From positions 62,001-126,000 of the forward strand of contig NZ_VIRW01000006.1 of NCBI RefSeq assembly GCF_009760905.1: 64,000 nucleotides of DNA, given 5' to 3'. Source of the stretch: Chitinibacter sp. GC72 (GTDB lineage: Bacteria > Pseudomonadota > Gammaproteobacteria > Burkholderiales > Chitinibacteraceae). Shown piece by piece: positions 1-8,806 of the stretch. The notes under the pieces are model-generated. The model made no database searches and was not told the origin of the DNA. It saw only the letters and a program-made list of their open reading frames with translations. Numbering within the stretch: the stretch's first letter is position 1; each line of letters begins with the position of its first letter. A program made the translations under genes and the position numbers.

Positions 1-1208
1 ATCAGCGTTTTCATCTGTTTTGACGTCAGGTTTTGTGCCTCGTCGATAATCAGAAACTTATTCAAAAAAGTTCTGCCGCGCATGAAGTTGAGCGATTTGA
101 CCTTGATCCGGCTGCGGATTAGATCGCGCGTCGCCGCCCGGCCCCAATCGCCCGCTTCAGCATCGGTTTGATTGAGCACATCGAGATTATCTTCCAGCGC
201 CCCCATCCACGGCAGCATCTTTTCTTCCTCCGTGCCCGGCAGGAAACCAATGTCTTCACCCACCGGCACCGTGACGCGCGTCATAATAATTTCGGTGTAG
301 ATTTTCGATTCCAGCGTCTGTGCCAGACACGCCGCCAGCGTGAGCAGCGTTTTGCCGGTACCGGCCTGCCCCAGCAGGGAGACAAAATCAACATCTGGAT
401 TCATCAGCAGATTAAGCGCAAAATTCTGCTCGCGGTTGCGGGCGGTAATGCCCCAGATGGCGTTTTTGTGATGGCTGTAATCTTTCAGGCTTTCAATCAC
501 CGCCGATTTGCCATCTATGCTGAGCACCCGCGCCTGCAGCGGTGTATCGCCAGTTTGGTACAGCATTTGATTGACATATAGCTCGGCGACATCCGGCCCC
601 TTGATGCGCCAGTAGCTGCGCCCGCCCTCCTGCCAACTCTCCAGATCCTTGCTATTGCGCTCCCAGAATTTCTGATCGATCTCGCGCATGCCGTTGTACA
701 AGAGATCAGTGTCTTCCAGCACCTTGTCGTTGAAATAATCTTCGGCCGCCAAGCCCAGCGTGCGCGCCTTGATGCGCATATTGATGTCTTTGGAAACCAG
801 AATCACTTCGCGCTTGGGTTGCATCGCCTGCAGATGATGGACGACGCCCAGAATCTGGTTATCGGCCTTGCCCATCGGTAATTGTGACGGCAAGACGCTA
901 GTTATCGCCTCGGTTTGCAGGAAAAGCCGCCCGGTTGCCTGCCCCTTGCTGGCTGCTTCGAGCGAAACACCGTCATAGAGATTGTGCTCCATTCCGGCGA
1001 CCAGCTCTTCCATAAAACGGCTGGCTTGCCGCGCATTACGGGCAACTTCGGTCATGCCCTTTTTGTTGGAATCGAGCTCTTCGAGCGTCATCATCGGCAC
1101 AAATAAATCGTGCTCCTGAAAACGATACAACGAGGTAGGGTCATGCATCAGAACATTGGTATCAAGTACGAATAGTTTGCTGACTTTCTGTGCTTTTTTG
1201 GCAGCCAT
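1..1208 (-). CDS. PIN domain-PhoH family ATPase, 3' end cut off by the window edge
   Basis: About 402 codons are visible. The N-terminal 140 residues look like a PIN nuclease domain (acidic residues in LFVLDTNVL and near VLVSKDIN). The C-terminal half is a PhoH P-loop ATPase, with Walker A GQAGTGKT near residue 280 and Walker B FLIIDEAQ near residue 387. Family members of this layout (YlaK-like) are usually about 460 residues, so some 60 residues lie outside. They are thought to be RNA helicase/nuclease proteins acting in RNA turnover or toxin-antitoxin-like control; the substrate is not known. The ATG at 1208 follows a plausible ribosome site. The peroxiredoxin gene lies just upstream on the same strand. 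Confidence 0.9.
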   Translation of the reverse strand, partial: MAAKKAQKVSKLFVLDTNVLMHDPTSLYRFQEHDLFVPMMTLEELDSNKKGMTEVARNARQASRFMEELVAGMEHNLYDGVSLEAASKGQATGRLFLQTEAITSVLPSQLPMGKADNQILGVVHHLQAMQPKREVILVSKDINMRIKARTLGLAAEDYFNDKVLEDTDLLYNGMREIDQKFWERNSKDLESWQEGGRSYWRIKGPDVAELYVNQMLYQTGDTPLQARVLSIDGKSAVIESLKDYSHHKNAIWGITARNREQNFALNLLMNPDVDFVSLLGQAGTGKTLLTLAACLAQTLESKIYTEIIMTRVTVPVGEDIGFLPGTEEEKMLPWMGALEDNLDVLNQTDAEAGDWGRAATRDLIRSRIKVKSLNFMRGRTFLNKFLIIDEAQNLTSKQMKTL

Positions 1209-1264
1209 GATGCGTTCCTCCACTTGATTGAACAACAAAAAAGCGGCTCAATGGCCGCTGATAT

Positions 1265-1723
1265 TTACTGCAAACTCTCAACAAAGCCGAGCACTTCGGC
1301 TACATGATTCGGCACTTTTACGCCGCGCCATTCACGGAGTATCTCTCCAGACTTATTGATCACAAAGGTACTGCGCTCGATACCCCTCACTTGCTTGCCA
1401 TACATGTTTTTCAGCTTCATCACGCCGAATGCTTCGCAGGCGGTTTCTTCAGGGTCGGAAATCAGCTCGAACTCCAGCCCCAATTTGGCTTTGAAGTTTT
1501 CATGACTTTTCATGCTGTCGCGGGAAACACCAAATACCGAAGCGCCTGCGGCTAAAAATCGCGCGTGCTGGTCACGAAAATCGGCAGATTCCGTTGTGCA
1601 GCCCGGCGTATTGTCTTTAGGGTAAAAATAAATCACTGCATAGGGCGTGGCCAGTTGGGATAAATCGAAATGGCCAGCGTTGGTGGTGGGTTGTTGAAGT
1701 GCCGTACAAAGGGCAGAGCTCAT
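1265..1723 (-). CDS. bcp: Thioredoxin-dependent thiol peroxidase, Bcp/PrxQ type
   Basis: This 152-residue protein matches the usual Bcp length. It reduces hydrogen peroxide and organic peroxides in the cytoplasm using thioredoxin. The peroxidatic cysteine is Cys42 in the TPGCTTE motif, with the conserved Thr39 and the downstream Arg of the IERSTFVI segment. The position five residues on, which holds the resolving cysteine in E. coli Bcp (PGCTVQAC), is alanine here. The protein is therefore a one-cysteine type, or uses Cys96 (EETACEAFG) or a thiol partner. It is co-directional with the phoH-like gene 56 bp downstream and may be co-transcribed with it. Family assignment is secure; the thiol mechanism is inferred. 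Confidence 0.93.
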   Translation of the reverse strand: MSSALCTALQQPTTNAGHFDLSQLATPYAVIYFYPKDNTPGCTTESADFRDQHARFLAAGASVFGVSRDSMKSHENFKAKLGLEFELISDPEETACEAFGVMKLKNMYGKQVRGIERSTFVINKSGEILREWRGVKVPNHVAEVLGFVESLQ

Positions 1724-1877
1724 GAATTCTCCATAGTCTTACAGCGTGTATGCCTTGCTTTATTGTCGGCAATTGTGAACGGCGAATCAAGCTGCAATCC
1801 GTCCACAGCAACTCTCTTTAGCCTGAACACGCTTTGCGAGTACAATACGGGCAAAATATTTACAGGCGTGTGACAGC

Positions 1878-2453
1878 ATGAGCATTAAGTCAGATAAGTG
1901 GATTCGCCGCATGGCGCAAGAGCACGGCATGATCGAGCCGTTTATTCCCGGTCAGGTCAAGGAAGTGAATGGCGAGCGCATTGTGTCTTACGGCACGTCC
2001 AGCTATGGCTACGACATCCGCTGCGCTGATGAATTCAAAGTATTTACCAATCTGAATTCAACCATCGTTGACCCGAAAAATTTTGACGAAAACAGCTTTG
2101 TGAATGTATCCGGCAAGGGCTATTGCATTATCCCGCCCAACTCGTTTGCACTGGCGCGCACGGTGGAATATTTCCGCATCCCGCGCAATGCGCTGACTGT
2201 TTGCCTGGGTAAGTCAACGTACGCGCGCTGCGGCATTATCGTCAATGTGACGCCATTCGAGCCGGAATGGGAAGGCTATGTCACGCTGGAGTTTTCCAAC
2301 ACCACGCCGCTACCGGCCAAAATTTACGCTAATGAAGGCGTGGCGCAAGTGCTATTTTTTGAAGCCGATCAGGACGACATCTGCGAAACCAGCTACCGCG
2401 ATCGCGGCGGCAAGTATCAGGGCCAACATGGCGTAACGCTGCCTAAGACCTGA
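1878..2453 (+). CDS. dcd: dCTP deaminase
   Basis: The enzyme deaminates dCTP to dUTP, feeding dTMP synthesis, and is a homotrimer in the cytoplasm. The 191-residue length fits. The family core is seen in [16 protein letters not shown] and the catalytic-glutamate segment [12 protein letters not shown], followed by the C-terminal nucleotide lid [14 protein letters not shown]. The gene stands alone, divergent from bcp, and is followed by a 53-bp inverted repeat that ends at the stop of the convergent dehydrogenase gene. Confidence 0.96.
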   Translation: MSIKSDKWIRRMAQEHGMIEPFIPGQVKEVNGERIVSYGTSSYGYDIRCADEFKVFTNLNSTIVDPKNFDENSFVNVSGKGYCIIPPNSFALARTVEYFRIPRNALTVCLGKSTYARCGIIVNVTPFEPEWEGYVTLEFSNTTPLPAKIYANEGVAQVLFFEADQDDICETSYRDRGGKYQGQHGVTLPKT

Positions 2454-2466
2454 CTCTCAAAACCAG

Positions 2467-2515
2467 GGGTATATTGCTGCAGGTTAATTAAAAATTACCT
2501 TCCAGTGATATACCC
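2467..2515. repeat. 49-bp intergenic inverted repeat, copy 1
   Basis: The ends are GGGTATAT and ATATACCC, extended by one more G/C and A/T pair on each side. The inside is a second, weaker inverted repeat around a TTTTTA core. Length and layout match the copies at 17678-17726 and 19884-19932 exactly. It lies between the convergent dcd and dehydrogenase genes, where it could also act as a transcription terminator. Confidence 0.6.
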
Positions 2516-4093
2516 CTAATCAATCTGACCATCAAGCGAAAAGTTCACGCCCTGCGCCAAGGGCAGGCCCCGCCCGTAGTTAATGGTATTGGTGCTACGG
2601 CGCATATAATTTTTCCACGCATCAGAGCCCGACTCCCGCCCACCGCCAGTGGCCTTTTCGCCGCCAAACGCGCCGCCAATCTCGGCTCCGCTGGTACCAG
2701 CGTTCACATTGGCCAGCCCGCAATCCGAACCGGCACTACCGATAAATAGCTCGGCCTCGCGCTGATCTCGGGTGAAGATTGCCGAAGACAGACCTTGCGG
2801 CACTTCATTATTCAAGGCGATGGCTTCGTCCAATGTGGAATAAGTCAGCACAAACAGGATGGGGGCAAAAGTCTCTTCCATCATCGTCGCGCTCTGTTGC
2901 GGCATGCGGATAATGGCGGGCTGCACATAATGGCCCGTGGGGACGCCAACCACAATCTGGCCGCCATACAGCAAGATACCACCATCATGTATTGCCTCAG
3001 AGATCTTATTACGCATATTCTGCAGGGCAATACCATCAATAATTGGCCCCACCAGCGTGGCCGGATCGCGCGGATCGCCAATTTTTAACTGCGCATACAG
3101 ACCGACCAGACGCTGGCACAACTGATCGGCCAGCGACTCGTGCACAATCAGCCGCCGCAAGCTGGTGCAACGCTGGCCGCAAGTACCGATCGCCGAAAAC
3201 ACAATCGCGGGCAGCGCCTGTGCCAGATCTGCGCTTGGCGTCACAATCAGAGCATTATTCCCGCCCAGCTCGAGCAGGCTGCGGCCAAAACGCGCCGCTA
3301 CTTGCTGCGCCACGGCACGCCCCATCCGACACGATCCTGTAGCGGAGAGCAAGGCAATCGCTGGATGCTGCGTCAGACTTTGCCCCAGAGCGGCATCGCC
3401 CTGCACGACGGAGACCAGAGCGGCTGGCGCGCCTTGCTCCTGCAGGACTGTCGCGACAATCCGGGTACACGCCAGTGCACACAGCGGGGTTTTCTCTGAT
3501 GGTTTCCAGACCACAGCATTGCCGCAAACCAGCGCCAGCATCGCATTCCACGCCCAGACGGCCACCGGAAAATTGAACGCCGTAATCACACCCACCACGC
3601 CTAGCGGATGCCATTGTTCGATTAGCCGGTGCTCGGCACGCTCGCTGGCGATCACCAAGCCATAGAGCTGGCGCGATTGCCCCAGCGCCAGATCACACAG
3701 ATCGATCCACTCCTGCACCTCGCCCAGCGCTTCGGATTCAATTTTCCCGGCTTCAAGCACAATCAGCCGCGCCAGAGCAGTTTTATGCTGGCTGACCCGC
3801 TCGGCAATCGCCTTGATCACCAGACCGCGCCGCGGTGCTGGCCAGCTGCGCCACTGCATAAAAGCATCCTGCGCCTCGCTAATCGCCAGCGCTGCATCAT
3901 CAAGCTCAGCCAGCGCCATTTTGCCGTGCGAGACACCATCAATCGGGCTCGATAGTTCCCAGCTTGCCGTGTGCTGATAGCACGGCGTACCCGCAATGAT
4001 GGCCGCTGGCCAGAGGCCGGATTTTTGCCACTCAGCAATCTGAAGTGCCTCGCACACAGCAGGCAGGGCATAGCCGGTTTTTCGGGCGCTCAT
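2516..4093 (-). CDS. L-aminoadipate-semialdehyde dehydrogenase (ALDH7 family)
   Basis: This 525-residue protein is an NAD(P)-dependent aldehyde dehydrogenase. It has the ALDH7 signature around the catalytic residues: Glu275 in LLELGGNNA and the nucleophile Cys309 in GTCGQRCTS. The cofactor-binding segment is VVWKPSEKTPL. ALDH7A1/AmaB proteins oxidise 2-aminoadipate 6-semialdehyde to 2-aminoadipate in lysine catabolism. It is the last gene of an operon: its ATG overlaps the stop of the saccharopine dehydrogenase gene by four bases (ATGA). That context supports the lysine role over betaine-aldehyde or other ALDH7 substrates. Confidence 0.88.
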   Translation of the reverse strand: MSARKTGYALPAVCEALQIAEWQKSGLWPAAIIAGTPCYQHTASWELSSPIDGVSHGKMALAELDDAALAISEAQDAFMQWRSWPAPRRGLVIKAIAERVSQHKTALARLIVLEAGKIESEALGEVQEWIDLCDLALGQSRQLYGLVIASERAEHRLIEQWHPLGVVGVITAFNFPVAVWAWNAMLALVCGNAVVWKPSEKTPLCALACTRIVATVLQEQGAPAALVSVVQGDAALGQSLTQHPAIALLSATGSCRMGRAVAQQVAARFGRSLLELGGNNALIVTPSADLAQALPAIVFSAIGTCGQRCTSLRRLIVHESLADQLCQRLVGLYAQLKIGDPRDPATLVGPIIDGIALQNMRNKISEAIHDGGILLYGGQIVVGVPTGHYVQPAIIRMPQQSATMMEETFAPILFVLTYSTLDEAIALNNEVPQGLSSAIFTRDQREAELFIGSAGSDCGLANVNAGTSGAEIGGAFGGEKATGGGRESGSDAWKNYMRRSTNTINYGRGLPLAQGVNFSLDGQID

Positions 4094-5244
4094 ACCGGAA
4101 TCTCCTCAGCGTAGCGATCAATGGCATAGTGCTGGCCAAAACGGTTGGCCAGGAATTGATCAAGCGCAATCGCATCCTGACTGACAAAACCCTTTGTGGG
4201 CAATTGCCCCTGAAAATGCAGATCCAGCGCCGTCGCTGCCGCACTGGCGGTGGAGAGCTGGATCGCACTCCAGGCCTCGCCATGCAGCTGTCGGTGATAC
4301 ACCTTGCGCGCATCGCTGATCTGCCGGTACTGGCCATCGAGATAGCCCGATACCGTAACAAAGACCAGCACAACGTCTTGCAGCGTCAGCGGAATGGCCG
4401 CTTCCAGAATCTGCTTTAGCTGCTGCCGATTGGCGGGGCTAGCACCCATCCGCAGCCCATTGATCACAAAATCCATCAAATCGCGATGCCCGATGTAGCG
4501 CACCGTTTTGTAATCCATATTGGCCACGCGCCCCAGCCAGGTTTCACACAAGGTGCCCAAACCGCCCGAGGTATTGAAAGCTTCGTACTCCAGCCCATCG
4601 AGCGCAAAATGCTCCAGCCCTTCGAGTGCCTGAACGCTAAGCAGCTGACCGTGGCGGATTGCATCACATGGGTTGCAGTATTCGTTAATCAGCCCGTCGG
4701 TAGACCAGGTCAGATTGTATTTCAAGGCATTGCTCGGATACTGCGGCAGCGCACCGACGCGCATTTTCACCGTATCGACCTGCTCAAAGCGCTTGGCCAT
4801 ATCATGCGCCAGAATGCCGATAAAACCTGGAGCCAGGCCACATTGCGGCATAAAAATCTGCCCGGCGCGGGCATATTGCGCCAGCTCGCGGACGGTCTGT
4901 GTAGTGGCGGTATCTTCGGTCAGATCAAAATAGCTGCACCCAGCTTGCAGCGCAGCCCGGGCAATATCCGGATTTTTATCAAATGCGGTGGCGGCCAGTA
5001 CGGCGGCCTGCTGTTCCAGATAGGGTAGCAAAGACTCATTGGCACTGATTTGCCGCGTTTCTACCGTCACCTTGCTGTGCAAGGCCTTGAGCGCATCGGC
5101 ATTGGGATCAAGTACGCGAAGCTGATAGTCGCCACTCAAAGCCAGCAGCTTGGCGATACTGCTGCCAATTTTACCGGCCCCCACAATGGTGACCGGGATG
5201 GGGGCTGAATTGGGCGCAGAATTCGCGAGGGTCGGCGCACTCAT
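4090..5244 (-). CDS. Saccharopine dehydrogenase (glutamate-forming, LYS9-like)
   Basis: This 384-residue protein has an N-terminal Rossmann fold (VTIVGAGKIGSSIAKLLA, residues about 17-34) and the saccharopine dehydrogenase C-terminal domain with the family segment CGLAPGFIGILAHDMA. It should split saccharopine into glutamate and 2-aminoadipate 6-semialdehyde, the substrate of the next gene in the operon. Four-base ATGA overlaps on both sides indicate tight translational coupling. No lysine-ketoglutarate reductase gene, which would make the saccharopine, is adjacent; it must be elsewhere or the substrate differs. Annotation as the glutamate-forming enzyme is by family and context. Confidence 0.85.
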   Translation of the reverse strand: MSAPTLANSAPNSAPIPVTIVGAGKIGSSIAKLLALSGDYQLRVLDPNADALKALHSKVTVETRQISANESLLPYLEQQAAVLAATAFDKNPDIARAALQAGCSYFDLTEDTATTQTVRELAQYARAGQIFMPQCGLAPGFIGILAHDMAKRFEQVDTVKMRVGALPQYPSNALKYNLTWSTDGLINEYCNPCDAIRHGQLLSVQALEGLEHFALDGLEYEAFNTSGGLGTLCETWLGRVANMDYKTVRYIGHRDLMDFVINGLRMGASPANRQQLKQILEAAIPLTLQDVVLVFVTVSGYLDGQYRQISDARKVYHRQLHGEAWSAIQLSTASAAATALDLHFQGQLPTKGFVSQDAIALDQFLANRFGQHYAIDRYAEEIPV

Positions 5245-6047
5245 CTTGCACCCCGCTCGTGCTGCAAGTGGGTTGACTCAAAAATACGGTTGGCGCTGGC
5301 CGCCACAAACCCCTGATACAGCTGCCCCGACTCATCGGCAAAACGCTGCGCAAATTCATAGTAACAACCCGGCACCAGCTGGCCGGGCGCATCGGCAAAA
5401 TCAAATGGCACAGTCTGGGCCAGCGTGGCGGCTTGCATCAGCAGCACGTCTTCGCTACCTTTAATCACGCCGCCTGCAGTATTCATAGGGTATCCGGCTA
5501 TAGCTATTTTCTGAACTACCTCAGCGAGCGATACCCCAAGGCGGTGCACTGCAATGGTGAAATGATTGGCATGAAAACCATGCAAGACCAGCCAGGCCGC
5601 GTATTCACTCTCAGCGGCCAGCGCCTGATATTGCGCCCAGCTGGGTGCTGGCCAGTGGCGACCCGAGTAGAAAAAATCAGCCCCCGTCACACATGGCACC
5701 GGCAGCTGTGACAGCAAGGGCGCGACGATTGCCTGTGCCGCCGCCGATAATTGCGCCAGATGCAATTGGCTCAGAAAAATCAGCGGATCATCAGCGCAGG
5801 CAGGAATATAACCCCAAGCCGACAAGTGTTTGTCGGGAAACTCGTAATGCGCATCGCGTCGATACCCCAGCTCAAGCAAAGGCTGCTCGAGTACAGTGAG
5901 GCAGATAGCCGGATGATCAAAAGTGCGAAAAGCCACATGATCGTTGATGACGTTTTCACCACCAAACAGCTGGCGAATATCGGCGGCCTGCGGTGCCAGC
6001 GCCAGATAGTCTGCCCACAGCGCAGCAAAGAATGTGCTCGTTGGCAT
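5241..6047 (-). CDS. DUF1338 protein, probable 2-oxoadipate dioxygenase/decarboxylase (HglS-like)
   Basis: This is a 268-residue DUF1338 protein. The conserved metal-ligand segment NDHVAFRTFDH is near residues 36-46, and FTIAVHRLG further on. Characterised DUF1338 enzymes (Pseudomonas HglS) are Fe(II) enzymes turning 2-oxoadipate into D-2-hydroxyglutarate, the step after 2-aminoadipate is transaminated. HglS itself is about 460 residues, so this is the short subfamily. The ATG at 6047 is chosen over an in-frame Met 45 bases upstream because AGGGGA lies six bases before it. It is first in the lysine-degradation operon, overlapping the next gene by ATGA. Confidence 0.82.
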   Translation of the reverse strand: MPTSTFFAALWADYLALAPQAADIRQLFGGENVINDHVAFRTFDHPAICLTVLEQPLLELGYRRDAHYEFPDKHLSAWGYIPACADDPLIFLSQLHLAQLSAAAQAIVAPLLSQLPVPCVTGADFFYSGRHWPAPSWAQYQALAAESEYAAWLVLHGFHANHFTIAVHRLGVSLAEVVQKIAIAGYPMNTAGGVIKGSEDVLLMQAATLAQTVPFDFADAPGQLVPGCYYEFAQRFADESGQLYQGFVAASANRIFESTHLQHERGAR

Positions 6048-6289
6048 TGGCTTTCCCCTGTTGCCATCACTTGCTGCCAAGATAGTCAGCAAACACCGTG
6101 TGCAGCTGCAACATCCCGACTAGCGGCACAGGGCAAATGGTGTTATCAAGGCAGAGCGGCAAGCAGTCGCACCAGCAAGGCTGGCGTGCAGTGAAGCCGA
6201 CTAAATAGAAAATTACACGCTGGAAAAATATGCCGAAGAGAGCGCTTTCAATTAGACTTTAGCCACCCAATTAGCGCAGAGCACATCGA

Positions 6290-8200
6290 ATGAGCCAGCC
6301 CCAGCATCAGGACAACCAGTTTGATCTATTCCGGCAACGGCGTTTCCTGCCCTTGTTTCTAACCCAGTTTCTGGGCGCGTTTAACGACAATCTGTTTAAA
6401 AATGCTTTTCTGGTGCTGGTGACATTTCATGGTCTGGCCATGATGGGCATGAATGCGCAAACGATTGTGAATCTGAGCGCCGGTATTTTCATGCTGCCGT
6501 TTTTCCTGTTTTCCGCGCTGGCAGGCCAGCTGGCCGAGAAATACGACAAAGCGGTGCTGGCGCGCTGGATCAAGGCGCTGGAAATCTGGATTATGCTGGC
6601 CGCTGGTGCTGGCTTTATCTGGCACAACGCATCATTGCTGATGTTCTGCCTGTTTCTGATGGGCGTTCATTCGGCGCTGTTTGGCCCGCTCAAGTATTCG
6701 GTCTTGCCCCAATATCTGAAAGAGCAGGAGCTACTGGGTGGTAATGGCCTGATTGAAATGGGCACTTTTATTGCTATTTTGCTCGGCCAGATTGCTGGCA
6801 CGATGATTGTCCAATCGGGAGGATCAACTGACCCGGGTAGTACCGGCGAAGCCATGATTGTCTTTGCCTGCGTCGGTGTGGCCATCGCGGGCTACTTCAC
6901 CAGCCGCGCCATGCCCTCTGCGCCTCCCACCGCGCCAGATTTAAAAATCAACTGGAATATTTTCAGTGAAACGGTTGCAATCGTCCGGCACGTCAAACAG
7001 AACAAGACCGTATTCAATTCACTGCTGGGCATTTCCTGGTTCTGGTTTTTTGGCGCCGTTTACCTGACGCAATTTCCGGATTTTGCCAAATCGGTGCTAC
7101 ACGGTAATGCCGATGTCTATACCTTGCTGATGGCGGTTTTCTCGCTGGGCGTGGGGCTGGGCTCGGTATTGTGTGAAAAACTTTCTGGTCGCCAGATCGA
7201 ACTGGGGCTGGTGCCGTTTGGTTCGATTGGCTTGTCGCTATTTGGCATTGATCTGTATTTTGCCACGGCCAGTTTGCTGCCAACCCAATATACCCTGGAG
7301 GGGTTTATCTCGTACTGGGCGCATTGGCGGGTGTTGGGCGATATACTGCTGATTGGTGTTTTTGGTGGCTTTTTTATTGTGCCGCTGTATGCACTGATTC
7401 AAACGCGCACCGAGCGCGAATTCACTTCGCGCGCCATTGCGGCCAATAACATCCTTAACTCGCTCTTTATGGTGATTGCCTCGCTGATGAGCATCGCCTT
7501 GCTCAGCGCGGGTGTCAGTTTGCGCGAGCTGCTGCTGATCGTCGCCGTGCTCAATATCATCGTTGCGGTGTATATCTACACGCTGATTCCGGAATTCTTG
7601 ATGCGTTTCTTGATCTGGATGCTCACGCATACGCTGTATCGGGTGCGCAAAACCGGGCTGGAGCACATTCCACAGCAAGGTGCGGCTGTACTGGTGTGCA
7701 ATCATGTCAGCTATATGGATGCTCTGGTGATTGCCGGATCAATCCGTCGCCCGGTGCGCTTTGTGATGGATTACCAGATCTATAAAATCCCGCTGCTCAA
7801 TTTCATTTTCCGCACCGCGGGTACGATCCCGATCGGCACAGCCAAAGACCACCCGGAGATCAAGGAAGCGGCCTTTGCTGCCATTGCCGACGCGCTGGCA
7901 GCCGGAGATCTGGTGGTCATTTTCCCTGAAGGCCGAATTACACATACTGGCGAGATGAACCGCTTTATGCCCGGCATTGAGCGCATTTTGAAAACATCCC
8001 CCGTACCGGTGATCCCGATGGCGCTGCAAGGCTTGTGGGGCAGCTTTTTCAGTCGCAAGGATGGCGCGGCGATGATGAAAATTCCACGGCGGCTATTTGC
8101 GCGGATAGGACTGGTGGTCGCTACACCGATTGCGGCCGAGCGGGCTGACCGGCAAGCGCTGGAAGATCAGGTTCGGCTACTGCGCGGCGAGCACAAATGA
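6290..8200 (+). CDS. LplT-like lysophospholipid transporter fused to PlsC acyltransferase
   Basis: In this 636-residue fusion, residues about 15-420 form a major-facilitator transporter (start FLTQFLGAFNDNLFKNA, about 12 membrane segments) like LplT. Residues about 430-630 are a PlsC/LPLAT domain with the catalytic NHVSYMD (HX4D, near residue 470) and the FPEGRIT motif near 545. In E. coli, LplT and Aas import and re-acylate lysophosphatidylethanolamine. Here the transporter and acyltransferase are one chain and the acyl-ACP synthetase domain of Aas is absent. The expected role is inner-membrane phospholipid repair. A bidirectional terminator follows the stop. Confidence 0.9.
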   Translation: MSQPQHQDNQFDLFRQRRFLPLFLTQFLGAFNDNLFKNAFLVLVTFHGLAMMGMNAQTIVNLSAGIFMLPFFLFSALAGQLAEKYDKAVLARWIKALEIWIMLAAGAGFIWHNASLLMFCLFLMGVHSALFGPLKYSVLPQYLKEQELLGGNGLIEMGTFIAILLGQIAGTMIVQSGGSTDPGSTGEAMIVFACVGVAIAGYFTSRAMPSAPPTAPDLKINWNIFSETVAIVRHVKQNKTVFNSLLGISWFWFFGAVYLTQFPDFAKSVLHGNADVYTLLMAVFSLGVGLGSVLCEKLSGRQIELGLVPFGSIGLSLFGIDLYFATASLLPTQYTLEGFISYWAHWRVLGDILLIGVFGGFFIVPLYALIQTRTEREFTSRAIAANNILNSLFMVIASLMSIALLSAGVSLRELLLIVAVLNIIVAVYIYTLIPEFLMRFLIWMLTHTLYRVRKTGLEHIPQQGAAVLVCNHVSYMDALVIAGSIRRPVRFVMDYQIYKIPLLNFIFRTAGTIPIGTAKDHPEIKEAAFAAIADALAAGDLVVIFPEGRITHTGEMNRFMPGIERILKTSPVPVIPMALQGLWGSFFSRKDGAAMMKIPRRLFARIGLVVATPIAAERADRQALEDQVRLLRGEHK

Positions 8201-8211
8201 TTTAAATAAAT

Positions 8212-8241
8212 AAAAAGGGTGCTTGAAGAAGCACCCTTTTT
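8212..8241. terminator. Bidirectional intrinsic terminator between convergent genes
   Basis: A 13-bp stem, AAAAAGGGTGCTT / AAGCACCCTTTTT, with a 4-base loop is A-rich before and T-rich after, so it can stop the transcript from either side (6290-8200 plus and 8255-8689 minus). Confidence 0.92.
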
Positions 8242-8254
8242 ATTGATCAGCTAT

Positions 8255-8689
8255 TTATCGACAGTTTTTCTCGATAAACGCCTGTTTTTCGGCTATTTCC
8301 TGTTTTTTTCGCTCGGCATCCAGAAACTCCAACTGGCCTTTCTCGTTACGCTCTTTAAACAGTTTTGCATTATTCAGAAAGCTCAGCCTTTTCTGCGCTT
8401 GCGAACACGCCGCTTCATCGCGCACGGGTTTGGCGCTAGGTGCTGGTGCGCTTGCCGCTTGGGGCGCAGAGGCTTGCACCGCCGAGGCATCAGCCTTTTT
8501 GGGCGCTGCCACGCTGGTCACTGCGGTATCTTTAACATTTACCGTCTTGGCCTTGGCCGCACCAGCAGGCGGGGGCTGATCCGAATAAATGACGCGCCCA
8601 TTGGCATCGACCCATTTATACACCTGAGCCTGCGCACTCAAGATGGTGCCAAGGCTGGCCGCCAGCAAAAGCCATGTAGTAATACGCAT
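8255..8689 (-). CDS. Secreted DUF4124 domain protein
   Basis: This 144-residue protein has a signal peptide (MRITTWLLLAASLGTILSAQA) followed by the DUF4124 motif VYKWVDANGRVIYSD. An Ala/Pro-rich linker and a charged C-terminal helical part with two cysteines (AACSQAQKRL and the last residues NCR) complete it. DUF4124 proteins are periplasmic and of unknown function; many are annotated as glycosyltransferase-like in error. The ATG at 8689 is preferred over one 24 bases upstream because GGGAG precedes it at suitable spacing and it starts the signal peptide directly. Confidence 0.8.
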   Translation of the reverse strand: MRITTWLLLAASLGTILSAQAQVYKWVDANGRVIYSDQPPPAGAAKAKTVNVKDTAVTSVAAPKKADASAVQASAPQAASAPAPSAKPVRDEAACSQAQKRLSFLNNAKLFKERNEKGQLEFLDAERKKQEIAEKQAFIEKNCR

Positions 8690-8806
8690 GCGATTAACTC
8701 CCAAATTGCGCACTAAGATGCGCCGACATTAACACAGAAAGCTGACAAGGCACGATGAGGTATTTCTCAGCACCTGAGCCCTGAGCGGTGCCGCAAAAAT
8801 ACCGTT

